A DNA stretch of 64,000 bases from Acetobacter thailandicus (GTDB lineage Bacteria; Pseudomonadota; Alphaproteobacteria; Acetobacterales; Acetobacteraceae). The stretch covers positions 310,001 through 374,000 of the forward strand of contig NZ_WOSV01000003.1 in assembly GCF_011516655.1 (NCBI RefSeq), given 5' to 3'. This document shows, in pieces, positions 29,493 to 38,149 of this stretch (position 1 is the stretch's first letter; each line of letters begins with the position of its first letter). Under the pieces are notes generated by a model that was not told the DNA's origin, ran no database searches, and worked only from the letters and a program-made list of their open reading frames with translations. The translations under genes were made by a program, and so were the position numbers.

Positions 29493-30149
29493 AAAAAATA
29501 TAAGAAAGAAAAAATACCATCTATAAATGATATTCTTGATGGTATTGGACATGCATCTTGGAATTTTTCTACATCTCTTGCTAATGGATTAATTAGATTT
29601 TCTGATGATATATTACCGTTTGTACCTGGGGTTGACTCATCCTTAATGAAAAAATCTTTTAATGATTACCAGCAAGATTTAAGAATGATTAAAGCTTTAA
29701 AAGATTTAATTAGTCATAAAAAAAATATATGAAATTCTAAAAATTATAGTAGAATATTTTGTTGAAAATATTGATTATAATAAATTAATAGAAATTGAAA
29801 ATAGAATAAAAATTTCAAATGAAAAAAAGAACATATTATAAATAATTTAAGTAATTTTTCTATTGAATTTGTTACAAAATATGAATTGCAAAAAATTATT
29901 ACAGATAGAATAATATATGCTATAGTTGAAGACGTAGCTGTGTCTACCGCAATATCAAAGATATGTTCTTTTGCTGCGTCGCAAACATTAACAGTTATTG
30001 CCATAGAAGGTATGCTTAAAAAAGCAGGAGATGCGTCAGATAGACTTAAAGTTAAATATCCTGGTTTATGGTACAGGCTTTCCACGAAAGGATATGATAT
30101 GTTGTATTTTATTTTTAAAAATGAATTAAATAAAATATTTCTTTTTTAA
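29493..30149 (+). pseudogene. Very AT-rich decayed gene of unknown function
   Basis: No single frame spans the region, but a coherent protein can be read with frame changes. Frame 1 gives DILDGIGHASWNFSTSLANG and continues to SHKKNI, stopping at 29730. After the A8 run (29718-29725) a second frame gives YEILKIIVEYFVENIDYNK. After the A7 run (29822-29828) the first frame resumes through IITDRIIYAIVEDVAVS and LKVKYPGLWYRLSTKGYD to the stop at 30149. Upstream, out-of-frame pieces such as CGLSGRREAEEKV (about 29287-29325) and LITNLIDKKTKF (about 29418-29453) suggest the gene once began further left. Base composition is far more AT-rich than the flanks, so it was acquired by transfer. I do not recognise the family. 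Confidence 0.6.
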
Positions 30150-30173
30150 ATTTACAACAAAATATGTTTAAAA

Positions 30174-30392
30174 ATGAATAAAAAATATAGTTTTTTGTTT
30201 TTTGATTTTATAATTAATATTTTTATGGGAATAATAAGTGTTTTAACTACATATTTAACTATAATAACAGCATTAATGTTTAATGGTTGGAAAGAAGTTA
30301 TAGTTCCAATATTTGCTTTTTTAACTGGAGCTCATATTTATATTTTTTTAGGCAAATTAAAAAAGAAAAGATTATTTCATAATAAAAAATGA
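30174..30392 (+). CDS. Small membrane protein, possible immunity partner
   Basis: 72 residues with two strong hydrophobic helices (FLFFDFIINIFMGIISVLTT and ALMFNGWKEVIVPIFAFLTG regions) and a basic tail (KLKKKRLFHNKK). It starts 24 bp after the decayed AT-rich gene and shares its extreme composition, so the two arrived together. A large gene followed by a tiny multi-helix membrane protein is the layout of many toxin/immunity pairs, but nothing in the sequence proves that role. No Shine-Dalgarno is obvious. An insertion sequence follows at 30452. Confidence 0.5.
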   Translation: MNKKYSFLFFDFIINIFMGIISVLTTYLTIITALMFNGWKEVIVPIFAFLTGAHIYIFLGKLKKKRLFHNKK

Positions 30393-30451
30393 AATTAATT
30401 TTTTTATAAACTTATCCTTGCCTTTTTTGACAAAAAAGCAAACAGTGTTTC

Positions 30452-31320
30452 CTACGGCGTGTCGTCAGTTAAGCAGGATGATAACTGAAACGAACTGGAC
30501 GGCTGCGAGGAACGTTGATTTCATCTTGTCGTAGCGCGTTGCGATAGCGTGGAACTGTTTGAGTTTATTGAAGAACCTCTCGACAAGGTTACGCTCCCTG
30601 TAAAGAGCGAAGTCAGTTTCCCGTCGTGTCATTCTGTTGCGTTTATGCGAGATAACAGGGGTAATCCCGCACTCTGTCAGTTTGTCGGTGAGCCTGTCTG
30701 CATCATAAGCTTTGTCTGCGAGGAAAGCATCCGGATCGATGTTTTCGAGCATCGGTTCTGCCTGGCTGATATCTGCGTCCTGCCCCGGTGTGATATTGAT
30801 CTCCACCGGATTGCCCAGGGCATCGCAGATGGCGTGGATCTTTGTGCTCAGTCCGCCTCGTGATCGTCCGATAGCCTGATCCGAGCCCCTTTTTTGAGAG
30901 CTCCGGCACTATGCTGATGCGCCCGGACAATCGCGCTGTCTATCATCATGTATTCATTGTCATGACCGGCCGCCAGATAACGAAAAATCCGCTCAGTAAC
31001 ACCACTTTCACAGCAGCGGCGCAGACGCCGGTGAATGTTCTTCCAGTCTCCGAAACGGGCTGGAAGATCACGCCAGGGGATGCCGGCACGATAGCGATAC
31101 AGTAATGCCTCCACGAACAGACGGTTGTCCGTCGCCGTGCCACCAACATGACCTTCACGACCGGGAAGAAGGCCTTTTATCCGGTCCCATTGATCATCGC
31201 GTAAACCGTAGCGCCGCATCCGTTTCTCTCCTCCAAAACCGGGAAAATAGTCAGCACAGAACGCCGGAAAGTAAAACCCTCACCTGCCAAACTCAGGGCT
31301 TAACTGACGACACGCCGTAG
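30452..31320 (-). mobile_element. Complete IS5-family element (IS427-like) with perfect ends
   Basis: Perfect 22-bp terminal inverted repeats: CTACGGCGTGTC... at 30452-30473 and its exact complement at 31299-31320. The outer letters read CTA...TAG, which fits insertion into a CTAG site with duplication of TA, the habit of IS427-group elements. About 0.87 kb. The two overlapping transposase frames look undamaged, so this copy may be active and recent. Confidence 0.88.
30465..31219 (-). CDS. IS5-family transposase, orfA/orfB with likely -1 frameshift
   Basis: orfA (31219-30848) encodes the N-terminal half: RRYGLRDDQWDRIKGLLPGR, IPWRDLPARFGDWKNIHRR and MMIDSAIVRAHQHSAGA, the last carrying the first catalytic Asp. 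orfB (ending at 30465) gives DAFLADKAYDADRL and RRNLVERFFNKLKQ-type sequence (read as RERNLVERFFNKLKQF), with the remaining Asp and Glu. The frames overlap at an AAAAAAG heptamer (T6 at 30890-30895 on the plus strand), a standard slippery site, so the fused OrfAB is the probable transposase. No stop codons interrupt either half. Confidence 0.88.
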
Positions 31321-31355
31321 AAATGATTTTATATTTTCCTTGGCCAGTAAACTGA

Positions 31356-31618
31356 TTTCGGCTGATCAGAGGTCCTGTTGTTTATGATGAGGCGATAAAC
31401 CGTTTTCTGACATACCTGCGCCCCGACCAGAAAAGGCAGCTACCGTTAACCGTAATCTTGATAATGTTGTCAGAGCCCGGATTGATCCGGCAACGGAGAA
31501 TTGTAGCATGAGCCTTCCTGATGGTACGAGAAAAGCAGGTAGCATCAGTCTGCCTGGCGGACGAAGCCACATCACTCTGCCAGCTGACAGTCTCGGCAAT
31601 TTCGAGATTCTCCGATGA
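31356..31618 (+). pseudogene. 3' remnant of an unidentified gene, frameshifted
   Basis: Two frames join into a coherent protein tail. The first reads FRLIRGPVVYDEAINRFLTY and LRPDQ up to base 31430. After the A-run at 31431-31434 the next frame reads ATVNRNLDNVVRARIDPATE and SLPGGRSHITLPADSLGNFE, ending ILR at a TGA (31616-31618). That stop overlaps the start of the next gene as ATGA, the hallmark of an operon pair. The 5' part is absent or unreadable; the complete IS5 element lies 36 bp upstream. Base composition is like the chromosome, unlike the AT-rich block on the other side of the IS. Family not recognised. Confidence 0.55.
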
Positions 31619-32346
31619 TCCCCGTCACAGCAGAGATGATCAATGCCGGTGACATTGATGAAGAATATGCTGACCTGATGAAGCGTATCACCTTCCTGCT
31701 CGATCTGTGGCACGATAAACCAGCCAGTAATAATGACCCATACGGGCGTATGGTCTATTTCCTGCTCTGGCTGCGCCAAGAGGTTCAGGCACGGCGCATA
31801 CCAATACCTCTTGATCGCTCTTACCTTGGCACTCTCAAATATCTGACAGGGTCAGGAGATGTCCGTGATTCTGATGATGTCGGCCGGGCTATGGGAGAGA
31901 TAATTCACATTCTTCAGGGACGTGGGCTGATCAAGCCGCGTCATTACCCGCTGCTGGTCTCTCTGATGGATGATTTTATCGCTGCTGTAGAGAAAAACAG
32001 GCCAGGTCTGGCAGAAACTGATGCGTTCTTCAGAGAATATTGCCAGAAGCGTGATGACATTGTTGCCGGCACCCTCAAACCACCTATCGAACCCACAAAA
32101 GAACGAAACCGTTTTGACTTTGCCAGCGCAAAATCTCTGGCGCCGGTATTACCAGGAGAGACGAACTTTGACTTTGGGTTGAGGCGGCAAATGATTCGTA
32201 CAACCTATCCCCTTATGGGATATCGCCCGCTCAATGTCTACAAACCTCCCATGCCAGCCCCTGTACCTGGCCTTGAGCGCATGGCGCCGGATTTTACAGC
32301 TCTGCGTGACCAGGAGAGGAGGAAGGCCGCCGGAGAAGATAAGTAA
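31615..32346 (+). CDS. Orphan protein of 243 residues, coupled to a broken upstream gene
   Basis: Not recognised. The predicted protein is soluble, without signal peptide or membrane helix, mostly alpha-helical in its first 150 residues (DEEYADLMKRITFLLDLWHD, VGRAMGEIIHILQGRG), then Pro-rich with PPMPAPVPGL and a charged end. A cytoplasmic role is likely. ATGA overlap with the remnant upstream means it was the downstream partner of that gene; such pairing is common for an immunity or chaperone protein, which is only a suggestion. It lies in the IS-rich accessory block between amidase and arginase. Confidence 0.6.
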   Translation: MIPVTAEMINAGDIDEEYADLMKRITFLLDLWHDKPASNNDPYGRMVYFLLWLRQEVQARRIPIPLDRSYLGTLKYLTGSGDVRDSDDVGRAMGEIIHILQGRGLIKPRHYPLLVSLMDDFIAAVEKNRPGLAETDAFFREYCQKRDDIVAGTLKPPIEPTKERNRFDFASAKSLAPVLPGETNFDFGLRRQMIRTTYPLMGYRPLNVYKPPMPAPVPGLERMAPDFTALRDQERRKAAGEDK

Positions 32347-32561
32347 CGCCTTAATAAAAAGGGTTTATTATAATTCCCTTTATCGAGAGTATGTTCTCAA
32401 CTGGCAGCCATGAAGAAAACAGAAATGCATTTTGAAACGACAATAAAAAATTAAATCTCATGGCTGTATCTTATAAATACAGCGTATAAATTCTCTCCTC
32501 CCGAGAAAAACCTCTCACATTAAAAAATAAACCTAAATAAAATAGCTGGAGATCTTGGTTA

Positions 32562-33449
32562 TTATAATTTTGTGCGACCAATTAAAGGAAGACGTGCGAG
32601 CATATTTTTTAGCGCCAGAGCATCCCACGGCATATGTTCAGCAATACCCAAACCAACCACATCAGCTATTTCTGATATATCATTCAGTAGTTGTATCACC
32701 TGCGCCATTGATACTTCCCCCTGCGCGATACCCTTAAAGGTATCAGGCGGCACATTGGGCTGAGCAAAAAGCACAGAATGAAAAAAACGTGGATTGAAAA
32801 CATCGAGATCTAAATGAATAGCTAAATACTTTGCTCCTGTTGATCTGAACCAGTCCAGAACAAGTTTACTTCCCTTTTGCGCCAGCTCTTCAGGCCCTGC
32901 ATTTTTCAGGCCCAGACGTTTAATTTCACCGGCCTCCCACTCAGTCGGGTCATGTAGTCCGGCAAATAAAACATTCTCTGGCTTAACAGGGTAAGCCACA
33001 GCTTGTGTGAAATCTGCATCCCCCAGCCCCAGCAAATTTCCAAGAACCATGGCGTGGGCATGATTAAAGTGTTCTGGTGTCATAATGTCCGGGTGTGTAT
33101 CAACCCACAGTACGGCCAGTTCATCCTTGTAACGCTCACTAAGATAAGCAAACGGGGCAAGATCTACCAGGCAATCCCCTCCCAGAACGACCAGACGATC
33201 AGGGTTGTGCTTATCAATCAGACCGCGTGCAGTATGAAGCTGCTCAAGTAATACCTGGCGCCCTACTATTCCATTTTCTTCAGATAAAGGTTTCTCCGTC
33301 GGTGCCTTAACAGGTACTTCTTCAACCGGTCCATTTGTGACTGGTGCAAGCCAGCTTAGAAGCTGAGAACCAAAAAAATAAGGAGGGTTATTACCACCCT
33401 GCCATTGAGGAAAAAGAAGACGGAGTGTTTTATCTGAGGAGAGAGTCAT
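32562..33449 (-). CDS. Arginase/agmatinase-fold protein with altered metal site
   Basis: 295 residues of the ureohydrolase fold. The second and third metal-binding blocks are recognisable as VDTHPDIMTPEHFNHAHA and LDLDVFNPRFFHS. The first block, GGDHS in true arginases, reads GGDCLV, so the first Mn-ligand His is replaced by Cys93. Related 'arginase family proteins' with GGDC exist, and their substrates are unclear; hydrolysis of arginine cannot be assumed. It is monocistronic, facing the accessory block on its 3' side and divergent from the hexosaminidase. Confidence 0.8.
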   Translation of the reverse strand: MTLSSDKTLRLLFPQWQGGNNPPYFFGSQLLSWLAPVTNGPVEEVPVKAPTEKPLSEENGIVGRQVLLEQLHTARGLIDKHNPDRLVVLGGDCLVDLAPFAYLSERYKDELAVLWVDTHPDIMTPEHFNHAHAMVLGNLLGLGDADFTQAVAYPVKPENVLFAGLHDPTEWEAGEIKRLGLKNAGPEELAQKGSKLVLDWFRSTGAKYLAIHLDLDVFNPRFFHSVLFAQPNVPPDTFKGIAQGEVSMAQVIQLLNDISEIADVVGLGIAEHMPWDALALKNMLARLPLIGRTKL

Positions 33450-33802
33450 GGATTTCTTTTTCTACGTAGACGTTAGATACAGATACACATTTAAACTTTT
33501 ACAACTCAGCAGCTATTATAACCCACTTAATCTGACAGCGCTTTAATAACAGGGTAAAAAATTCGCTCTCCCGGCGGGTATCAGCCCTTTGTCTAACCTG
33601 CTCAGACATTATAAGCCCTGAGCAAACATATCCACCGTCTTCAGACCTTCGTCCGACGAAACAGGGTGCCCCCTCTCCAGGTCACTGTGACACTTGGTTA
33701 CCTCCGTGCTATTTTTTGTGTAACATAGGCACAGAGCACACAGGGGTTGGGTCATAGCACCCGATACATCTGACACACTTCTTACTGGCGGAGAGTAACC
33801 CG
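33450..33802. other. Divergent intergenic region
   Basis: 353 bp between the arginase-like gene and the hexosaminidase. It should carry the promoters of both. No convincing gene, hairpin or known operator was seen. A 76-codon antisense frame here has no ribosome site or recognisable features. Confidence 0.5.
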
Positions 33803-35986
33803 TTGAAACTGCGTTTACGTCAGCTTTATATGATCGCACCCTGTGTCAGCATAATATTGTGCGCTCAACCGCAAAGAGGCTTTGCCGCCGACACCCCTGC
33901 CCCTCCGGTCGTTCTGCCTCACCCCACGACATTACAAATCACACAAACGCAGCCCATTGCTCTGCCACAGCATATTCAGCTTATATGGCACGGACAAAAA
34001 ACACCTGTGCTGACAGCCGCAGTTGCACGCTTTCATACACGACTTGAAATGCTCTCCGGCACCAAAATTTCATTCTCAGCAGCGGCTCAAAAAACACATA
34101 ACTTTGCTCTTGTTATCTCATGCCCGGAGAAAGGAGATTTCTTCCCTTCCCTCGGCATGAACGAAGCTTATTCCCTCAAAGTCAGCCCGGCCGGAGCTGA
34201 AATTTCAGCACAAAGCGCCGCTGGCATTCTGCATGGCCTCACCTCACTGCTCCAGCTGGTCAGCCAGACCTCAGCCGGGCCAGTGCTGCAACCGGCAACC
34301 ATGACAGATGCTCCGCGCTTCAGGTGGCGTGGTCTGATGCTCGATGTCAGCCGTCATTTTATGAGCCTGTCCACCATCAAACGGCAGATTGATGCCATGG
34401 AAATGGTTAAGCTCAACGTGCTGCACCTTCATTTATCAGATGGCCAGGGTTTCCGTGTCGAAAGTAAGCTTTTCCCGCGCCTGCAAAGCATATCCTCACA
34501 CGGACAATATTATACACAGGATGAGGTCCGCGCCCTCATCCACTACGCTGCCGAGCGTGGCATTCGTATCGTTCCGGAATTTGATACACCTGGCCACAGC
34601 TTTGCCCTGCTTGAAGCTTATCCGCTTTATGCCGCTCAGGCCCCGCTCAACATGACTGACCGGGCAGAACGGAACCGGGCGGCCCTCGACCCGACAAAAC
34701 CTGAAACATACGAATTCATTTCAAAGCTTTATGGCGAAATGGCAGCCCTTTTTCCCGATGCCTACTTCCATATTGGCGGGGATGAAGTTGTCGCAAAACA
34801 ATGGACTGAAGCGCCCGCAATTTCAGCCTATATAAAACAACACAAGCTAAATGGCCCGGCAGAACTCCAGGCAGAATTCACCACCAAAGCTATCGATATG
34901 CTGAGTAAAGACCACAAGACAGCGATCGGATGGGACGAAATTACAGCAGCATCTATCCCGCAACGCACTGTTGTTGAAGTCTGGCGTGGCGCAGCGCACA
35001 CTGCAGAAGCGACGGCAGACGGCCACCCTGTTATTCTTTCAGAGCGTTATTATCTCGACCGTCTCCTGCCTTCTGCTCAGCATTATCAGGATGACCCGCT
35101 AGCCTCACCTCAGAACACTTCTGAGGCAGAAGCCGCGGCTCGTACCAGTGGTCCAGGAGGTACAATCACAACGCAAAGTAAGCCGACAGATACCCAGCCT
35201 CTTTCAGAAGCCCAGAAGAAACTCGTGCTCGGGGGTGAAGCGGCTTTATGGACTGAAATTGTCTCTGAAGACATGCTGGATGCCCGCCTGTGGCCACGAC
35301 TTGCAGCAATTGCTGAACGTTTCTGGTCGCAGCCTGAAAACTGCCAGCCGGATACCCTGTCTGCCCGTTTAGGTGTGACCCGGAACAGGCTGGAAACTCT
35401 TGGCATTCAAAGCGATGAAAGCACTGAAAAACGCATTACTCAGCTTGCACCGGGAAAGGAAAAAAGCGTCAGGATACTCCTTAGCGTCACCAGCCCGGTA
35501 AGAAATTATGCTCACAACCACGAATTTCTGCAAATTCGCCATAAACAGACAGCAACCGAACAGCAACTAAATACCCTTGCCGATATTGCCAGCCCTGACT
35601 CGCCACAGGCAGAAAGCTTTAACAAGCGGGCAGCAGCGTTCATGGATGGGCAGATAGAACTCAGAGACTCACTGATTACTGATCTGCAGCTCTGGTCGGG
35701 TAATAATGCCCGGTTTATAAAGGCCGCAGCCCGCTATCCGGCTTTGAAAGACGGACTTCAGGCCTCAGCACTCCTCCATGACCTTGCAATGGCGGGGCTG
35801 GCAGCCCTGGGTGACAAGCGCACACTGCACTGGCGTAACAAAGGATGTGCTGCTGTTCAAATCGCAAAGGAACAGATTGCAGCATCAGAAAATATAAAAA
35901 TCGTTTCAAAAACCCAGCAGCCTGAAGGAGATCTTCTTCAGGATATTACACCGGGAGTAGAATCTCTCATGAGATGCTCAGAGTGA
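33803..35986 (+). CDS. Exported beta-N-acetylhexosaminidase, GH20
   Basis: Removes terminal GlcNAc/GalNAc from glycans such as chitin oligomers. 727 residues with an N-terminal signal sequence (YMIAPCVSIILCAQPQRGFA). A GH20b-type domain is followed by the TIM barrel beginning RFRWRGLMLDVSRHFMS; catalytic Asp327-Glu328 sit in HIGGDEVV, and ALWTEIVSEDMLDARLWPR closes the barrel. A Pro/Ser/Thr-rich insert (about residues 434-470) interrupts the barrel's last part. The start is a TTG with GGAG about ten bases upstream; an internal ATG at 33830 is an alternative. Likely periplasmic or surface-located. NagZ (GH3) is missing from its usual place in this genome region, but GH20 is not an established substitute. 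Confidence 0.9.
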   Translation: MKLRLRQLYMIAPCVSIILCAQPQRGFAADTPAPPVVLPHPTTLQITQTQPIALPQHIQLIWHGQKTPVLTAAVARFHTRLEMLSGTKISFSAAAQKTHNFALVISCPEKGDFFPSLGMNEAYSLKVSPAGAEISAQSAAGILHGLTSLLQLVSQTSAGPVLQPATMTDAPRFRWRGLMLDVSRHFMSLSTIKRQIDAMEMVKLNVLHLHLSDGQGFRVESKLFPRLQSISSHGQYYTQDEVRALIHYAAERGIRIVPEFDTPGHSFALLEAYPLYAAQAPLNMTDRAERNRAALDPTKPETYEFISKLYGEMAALFPDAYFHIGGDEVVAKQWTEAPAISAYIKQHKLNGPAELQAEFTTKAIDMLSKDHKTAIGWDEITAASIPQRTVVEVWRGAAHTAEATADGHPVILSERYYLDRLLPSAQHYQDDPLASPQNTSEAEAAARTSGPGGTITTQSKPTDTQPLSEAQKKLVLGGEAALWTEIVSEDMLDARLWPRLAAIAERFWSQPENCQPDTLSARLGVTRNRLETLGIQSDESTEKRITQLAPGKEKSVRILLSVTSPVRNYAHNHEFLQIRHKQTATEQQLNTLADIASPDSPQAESFNKRAAAFMDGQIELRDSLITDLQLWSGNNARFIKAAARYPALKDGLQASALLHDLAMAGLAALGDKRTLHWRNKGCAAVQIAKEQIAASENIKIVSKTQQPEGDLLQDITPGVESLMRCSE

Positions 35987-36116
35987 GATTTTCTAAGAAT
36001 TACATGAATAAATTATAAAAATTAGTCTCCTGGAGAGCGTGTTACTGCGCTTTATACTCGCACCACGCTGACCACCTCCTCCGGTGACCATTTCACAGAC
36101 TTTCGTCTTCCGCCGT

Positions 36117-36141
36117 AACTATACAAACATAACTATACAAA
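36117..36141. repeat. Tandem pair of 11-bp repeats before lgt
   Basis: AACTATACAAA occurs twice with a 3-bp spacer (36117-36127 and 36131-36141), about 110 bp upstream of lgt. It may be a regulator site or chance in an AT-rich leader. Confidence 0.35.
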
Positions 36142-36252
36142 ATCTCTCATCATGCTTGAAGATAGAGAAAGCCGGTATATACAGGACTATCTTATAACCA
36201 ATAACTTTTCCCTCTGCTTTTTTCTTCTGGCTTTAACCGGATATACTCCCGC

Positions 36253-37107
36253 ATGCTGCCTGTTATTCTTTTCCCTCAGATTGACCCGGTACTGGTAAAT
36301 ATTGGACCGTTTCCCATTCGCTGGTACGCTCTTTCTTACATAGTCGGTTTACTCCTTGCTCTGTTTCTTGTTCGCAGGCTTGTTCCTCTTACGCCACGGG
36401 CCTCATCAGTCGAACAGGTTGATGACTTTTTTGGCTGGGGCGCACTTGGTGTCGTACTGGGGGGGCGTCTCGGTTATATCCTGTTTTATCAGTCAGAATA
36501 TTATTTAAGCCATCCGCTCTCTATCTTCGAGGTCTGGCATGGTGGCATGTCATTTCATGGCGGTGTTGTGGGTGTTATTCTGGCCATGTTTTTTTATGCC
36601 AGACAGCAAAAAATTAACTTTTTTGCCTTTTCTGACAGAATAACCGTTGCCATTCCTATCGGGCTGGGTCTGGGGCGTATCGCCAACTTTATTAATGGGG
36701 AGCTCTGGGGGCGCGAAGCCTCGACATCAGTACCCTGGGCAATGATTTTCCCCGGCGGCGGCGATGTCCCTCGTCACCCCTCTCAGCTCTACGAAGCTCT
36801 GACCGAAGGCCTGCTGCTCTTTCTGGTCATGTATACAGCATCACGCAGCCACAAAATCAGAGAACATGCCGGCATGCTTGGCGGCCTCTTTCTGACAGGT
36901 TATGGTGTTGCCCGCAGCTTTTGCGAATTTTTTCGCGAACCTGATTCTTTTCTTGGCTTTTTACCTGGAGGAATCACAATGGGGCAGGTTCTGTGTGTAC
37001 CAATGATCATTATCGGTATCACTCTGATGGCCCGTGCCTGGTTTGCTCCACCTTATGCCGGTTTGCCTGATACCCGTGATAATGCCCAAGACACCGCTAA
37101 GAACTGA
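36253..37107 (+). CDS. lgt: Prolipoprotein diacylglyceryl transferase
   Basis: Inner-membrane enzyme that adds diacylglycerol to the lipobox Cys, the first step of lipoprotein maturation. 284 residues and seven hydrophobic helices. The Lgt signature GLGRIANFINGELWGRE and FHGGVVGVILAM are clear, with RHPSQLYEALTEGL following. It overlaps the midA-like gene by 26 bases. Its operon encodes a lipoprotein (38949-39890) that would be a substrate. Confidence 0.96.
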   Translation: MLPVILFPQIDPVLVNIGPFPIRWYALSYIVGLLLALFLVRRLVPLTPRASSVEQVDDFFGWGALGVVLGGRLGYILFYQSEYYLSHPLSIFEVWHGGMSFHGGVVGVILAMFFYARQQKINFFAFSDRITVAIPIGLGLGRIANFINGELWGREASTSVPWAMIFPGGGDVPRHPSQLYEALTEGLLLFLVMYTASRSHKIREHAGMLGGLFLTGYGVARSFCEFFREPDSFLGFLPGGITMGQVLCVPMIIIGITLMARAWFAPPYAGLPDTRDNAQDTAKN

Positions 37108-38149
37108 CCCTCTCAAAAATCTTTCAGCTCTGCCTCCCGGGGCTGAAAGGCTTGATGTTTTTATGGCCCGTGCCAACGCCCATTATTACGCGACGCATCC
37201 TCTTTTATCAGATTTTGTAACCTCCCCTGAAATCTCTCAGATTTTTGGGGAGCTTCTTGGTGCCTGGGCTGTGGCAGTCTGGTATAATATGGGACGTCCC
37301 TCACCCATTATTCTGGCAGAAGCAGGACCCGGCCGGGGTACATTAATGGCAGACGCCCTGCGCCTGATAACCCGCGTAGCCCCTGACATGGCACGTGCAG
37401 CTGACGTCCATCTGATAGAAACATCTCCTCTTATGCGTGCCGCACAGGCAGATGCCTTGCGACCTTACACCAGCCCCACATGGCATGACAGCCTGACAGA
37501 ACTGCCTGAGCAGCCTTTTATTCTGCTGGCTAACGAGTTTCTTGATGCTTTGCCTGTACGGCAGTTTGTACATACACCGGCACAAGGCTGGCACGAGCAT
37601 TACGTCACCGGTGAGAACCTTATCTCTGTCAGCTGCCCCCCTCCCCAACTGCCGGATAAACGTACCTTTGAAGACAGCACGGTCGTCGAACTCTGCGAGC
37701 CTGCATTAGATATTGCCCGGCTTCTCGGCCTGCGTATGACCCGTCACGCCGGGGCTGCCTTATTTATTGATTACGGGCATTTTTCACAGCTAACCGGAGA
37801 TTCTCTTCAGGCGCTGCGCCACGCCCGGCCGGCGCATCCACTCAAAGCAGCGGGAGAGGCTGACCTGACAACCCATGTTGACTTTCTTGCCTTCGCTACT
37901 GCGGCACAGCAGTCAGGGGCGCAAACATGGGGGGCCATAACACAAGGTACTTTTTTGCGCACACTGGGGCTGATGGAACGCACTGAACAGCTGGCCGCTC
38001 ATGCCAGCCCGGCCGATGCGCAGAACTTACACCACGCCACAGCACGACTGGCAGCCCCTGAAAAAATGGGGCATCTTTTCAAAGTTCTTGCTCTCACCTC
38101 TGTGGGCATGAGTCCCCCTCCTGGTTTTACGAAAGGACCGGCTGCATGA
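37082..38149 (+). CDS. MidA/NDUFAF7-like SAM-dependent methyltransferase
   Basis: 355 residues of the DUF185 (Methyltransf_28) family. YYATHPLLSDFVTSPEISQI and FGELLGAWAVAVW form the typical N-terminal block, ILAEAGPGRGTLMADALR is the SAM-binding motif, and LLANEFLDALPVRQFVH follows. In mitochondria the homologue methylates an arginine of complex I subunit NDUFS2; a similar role for the bacterial protein is inference. The ATG at 37082 is chosen by homology to the family start. ATGA overlap couples it to pgeF. Confidence 0.9.
   Translation: MPKTPLRTDPLKNLSALPPGAERLDVFMARANAHYYATHPLLSDFVTSPEISQIFGELLGAWAVAVWYNMGRPSPIILAEAGPGRGTLMADALRLITRVAPDMARAADVHLIETSPLMRAAQADALRPYTSPTWHDSLTELPEQPFILLANEFLDALPVRQFVHTPAQGWHEHYVTGENLISVSCPPPQLPDKRTFEDSTVVELCEPALDIARLLGLRMTRHAGAALFIDYGHFSQLTGDSLQALRHARPAHPLKAAGEADLTTHVDFLAFATAAQQSGAQTWGAITQGTFLRTLGLMERTEQLAAHASPADAQNLHHATARLAAPEKMGHLFKVLALTSVGMSPPPGFTKGPAA

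Noticed and set aside
28559-32346. Naming the accessory island a type VI secretion effector locus
   Set aside because: No hcp, vgrG, PAAR or Rhs core sequence is present in the window; only the gene-pair layout suggests it.
33609-33839. 76-codon minus-strand frame between arginase-like and hexosaminidase genes
   Set aside because: No ribosome site, no domain, and it runs over the hexosaminidase start; a promoter region is more likely.
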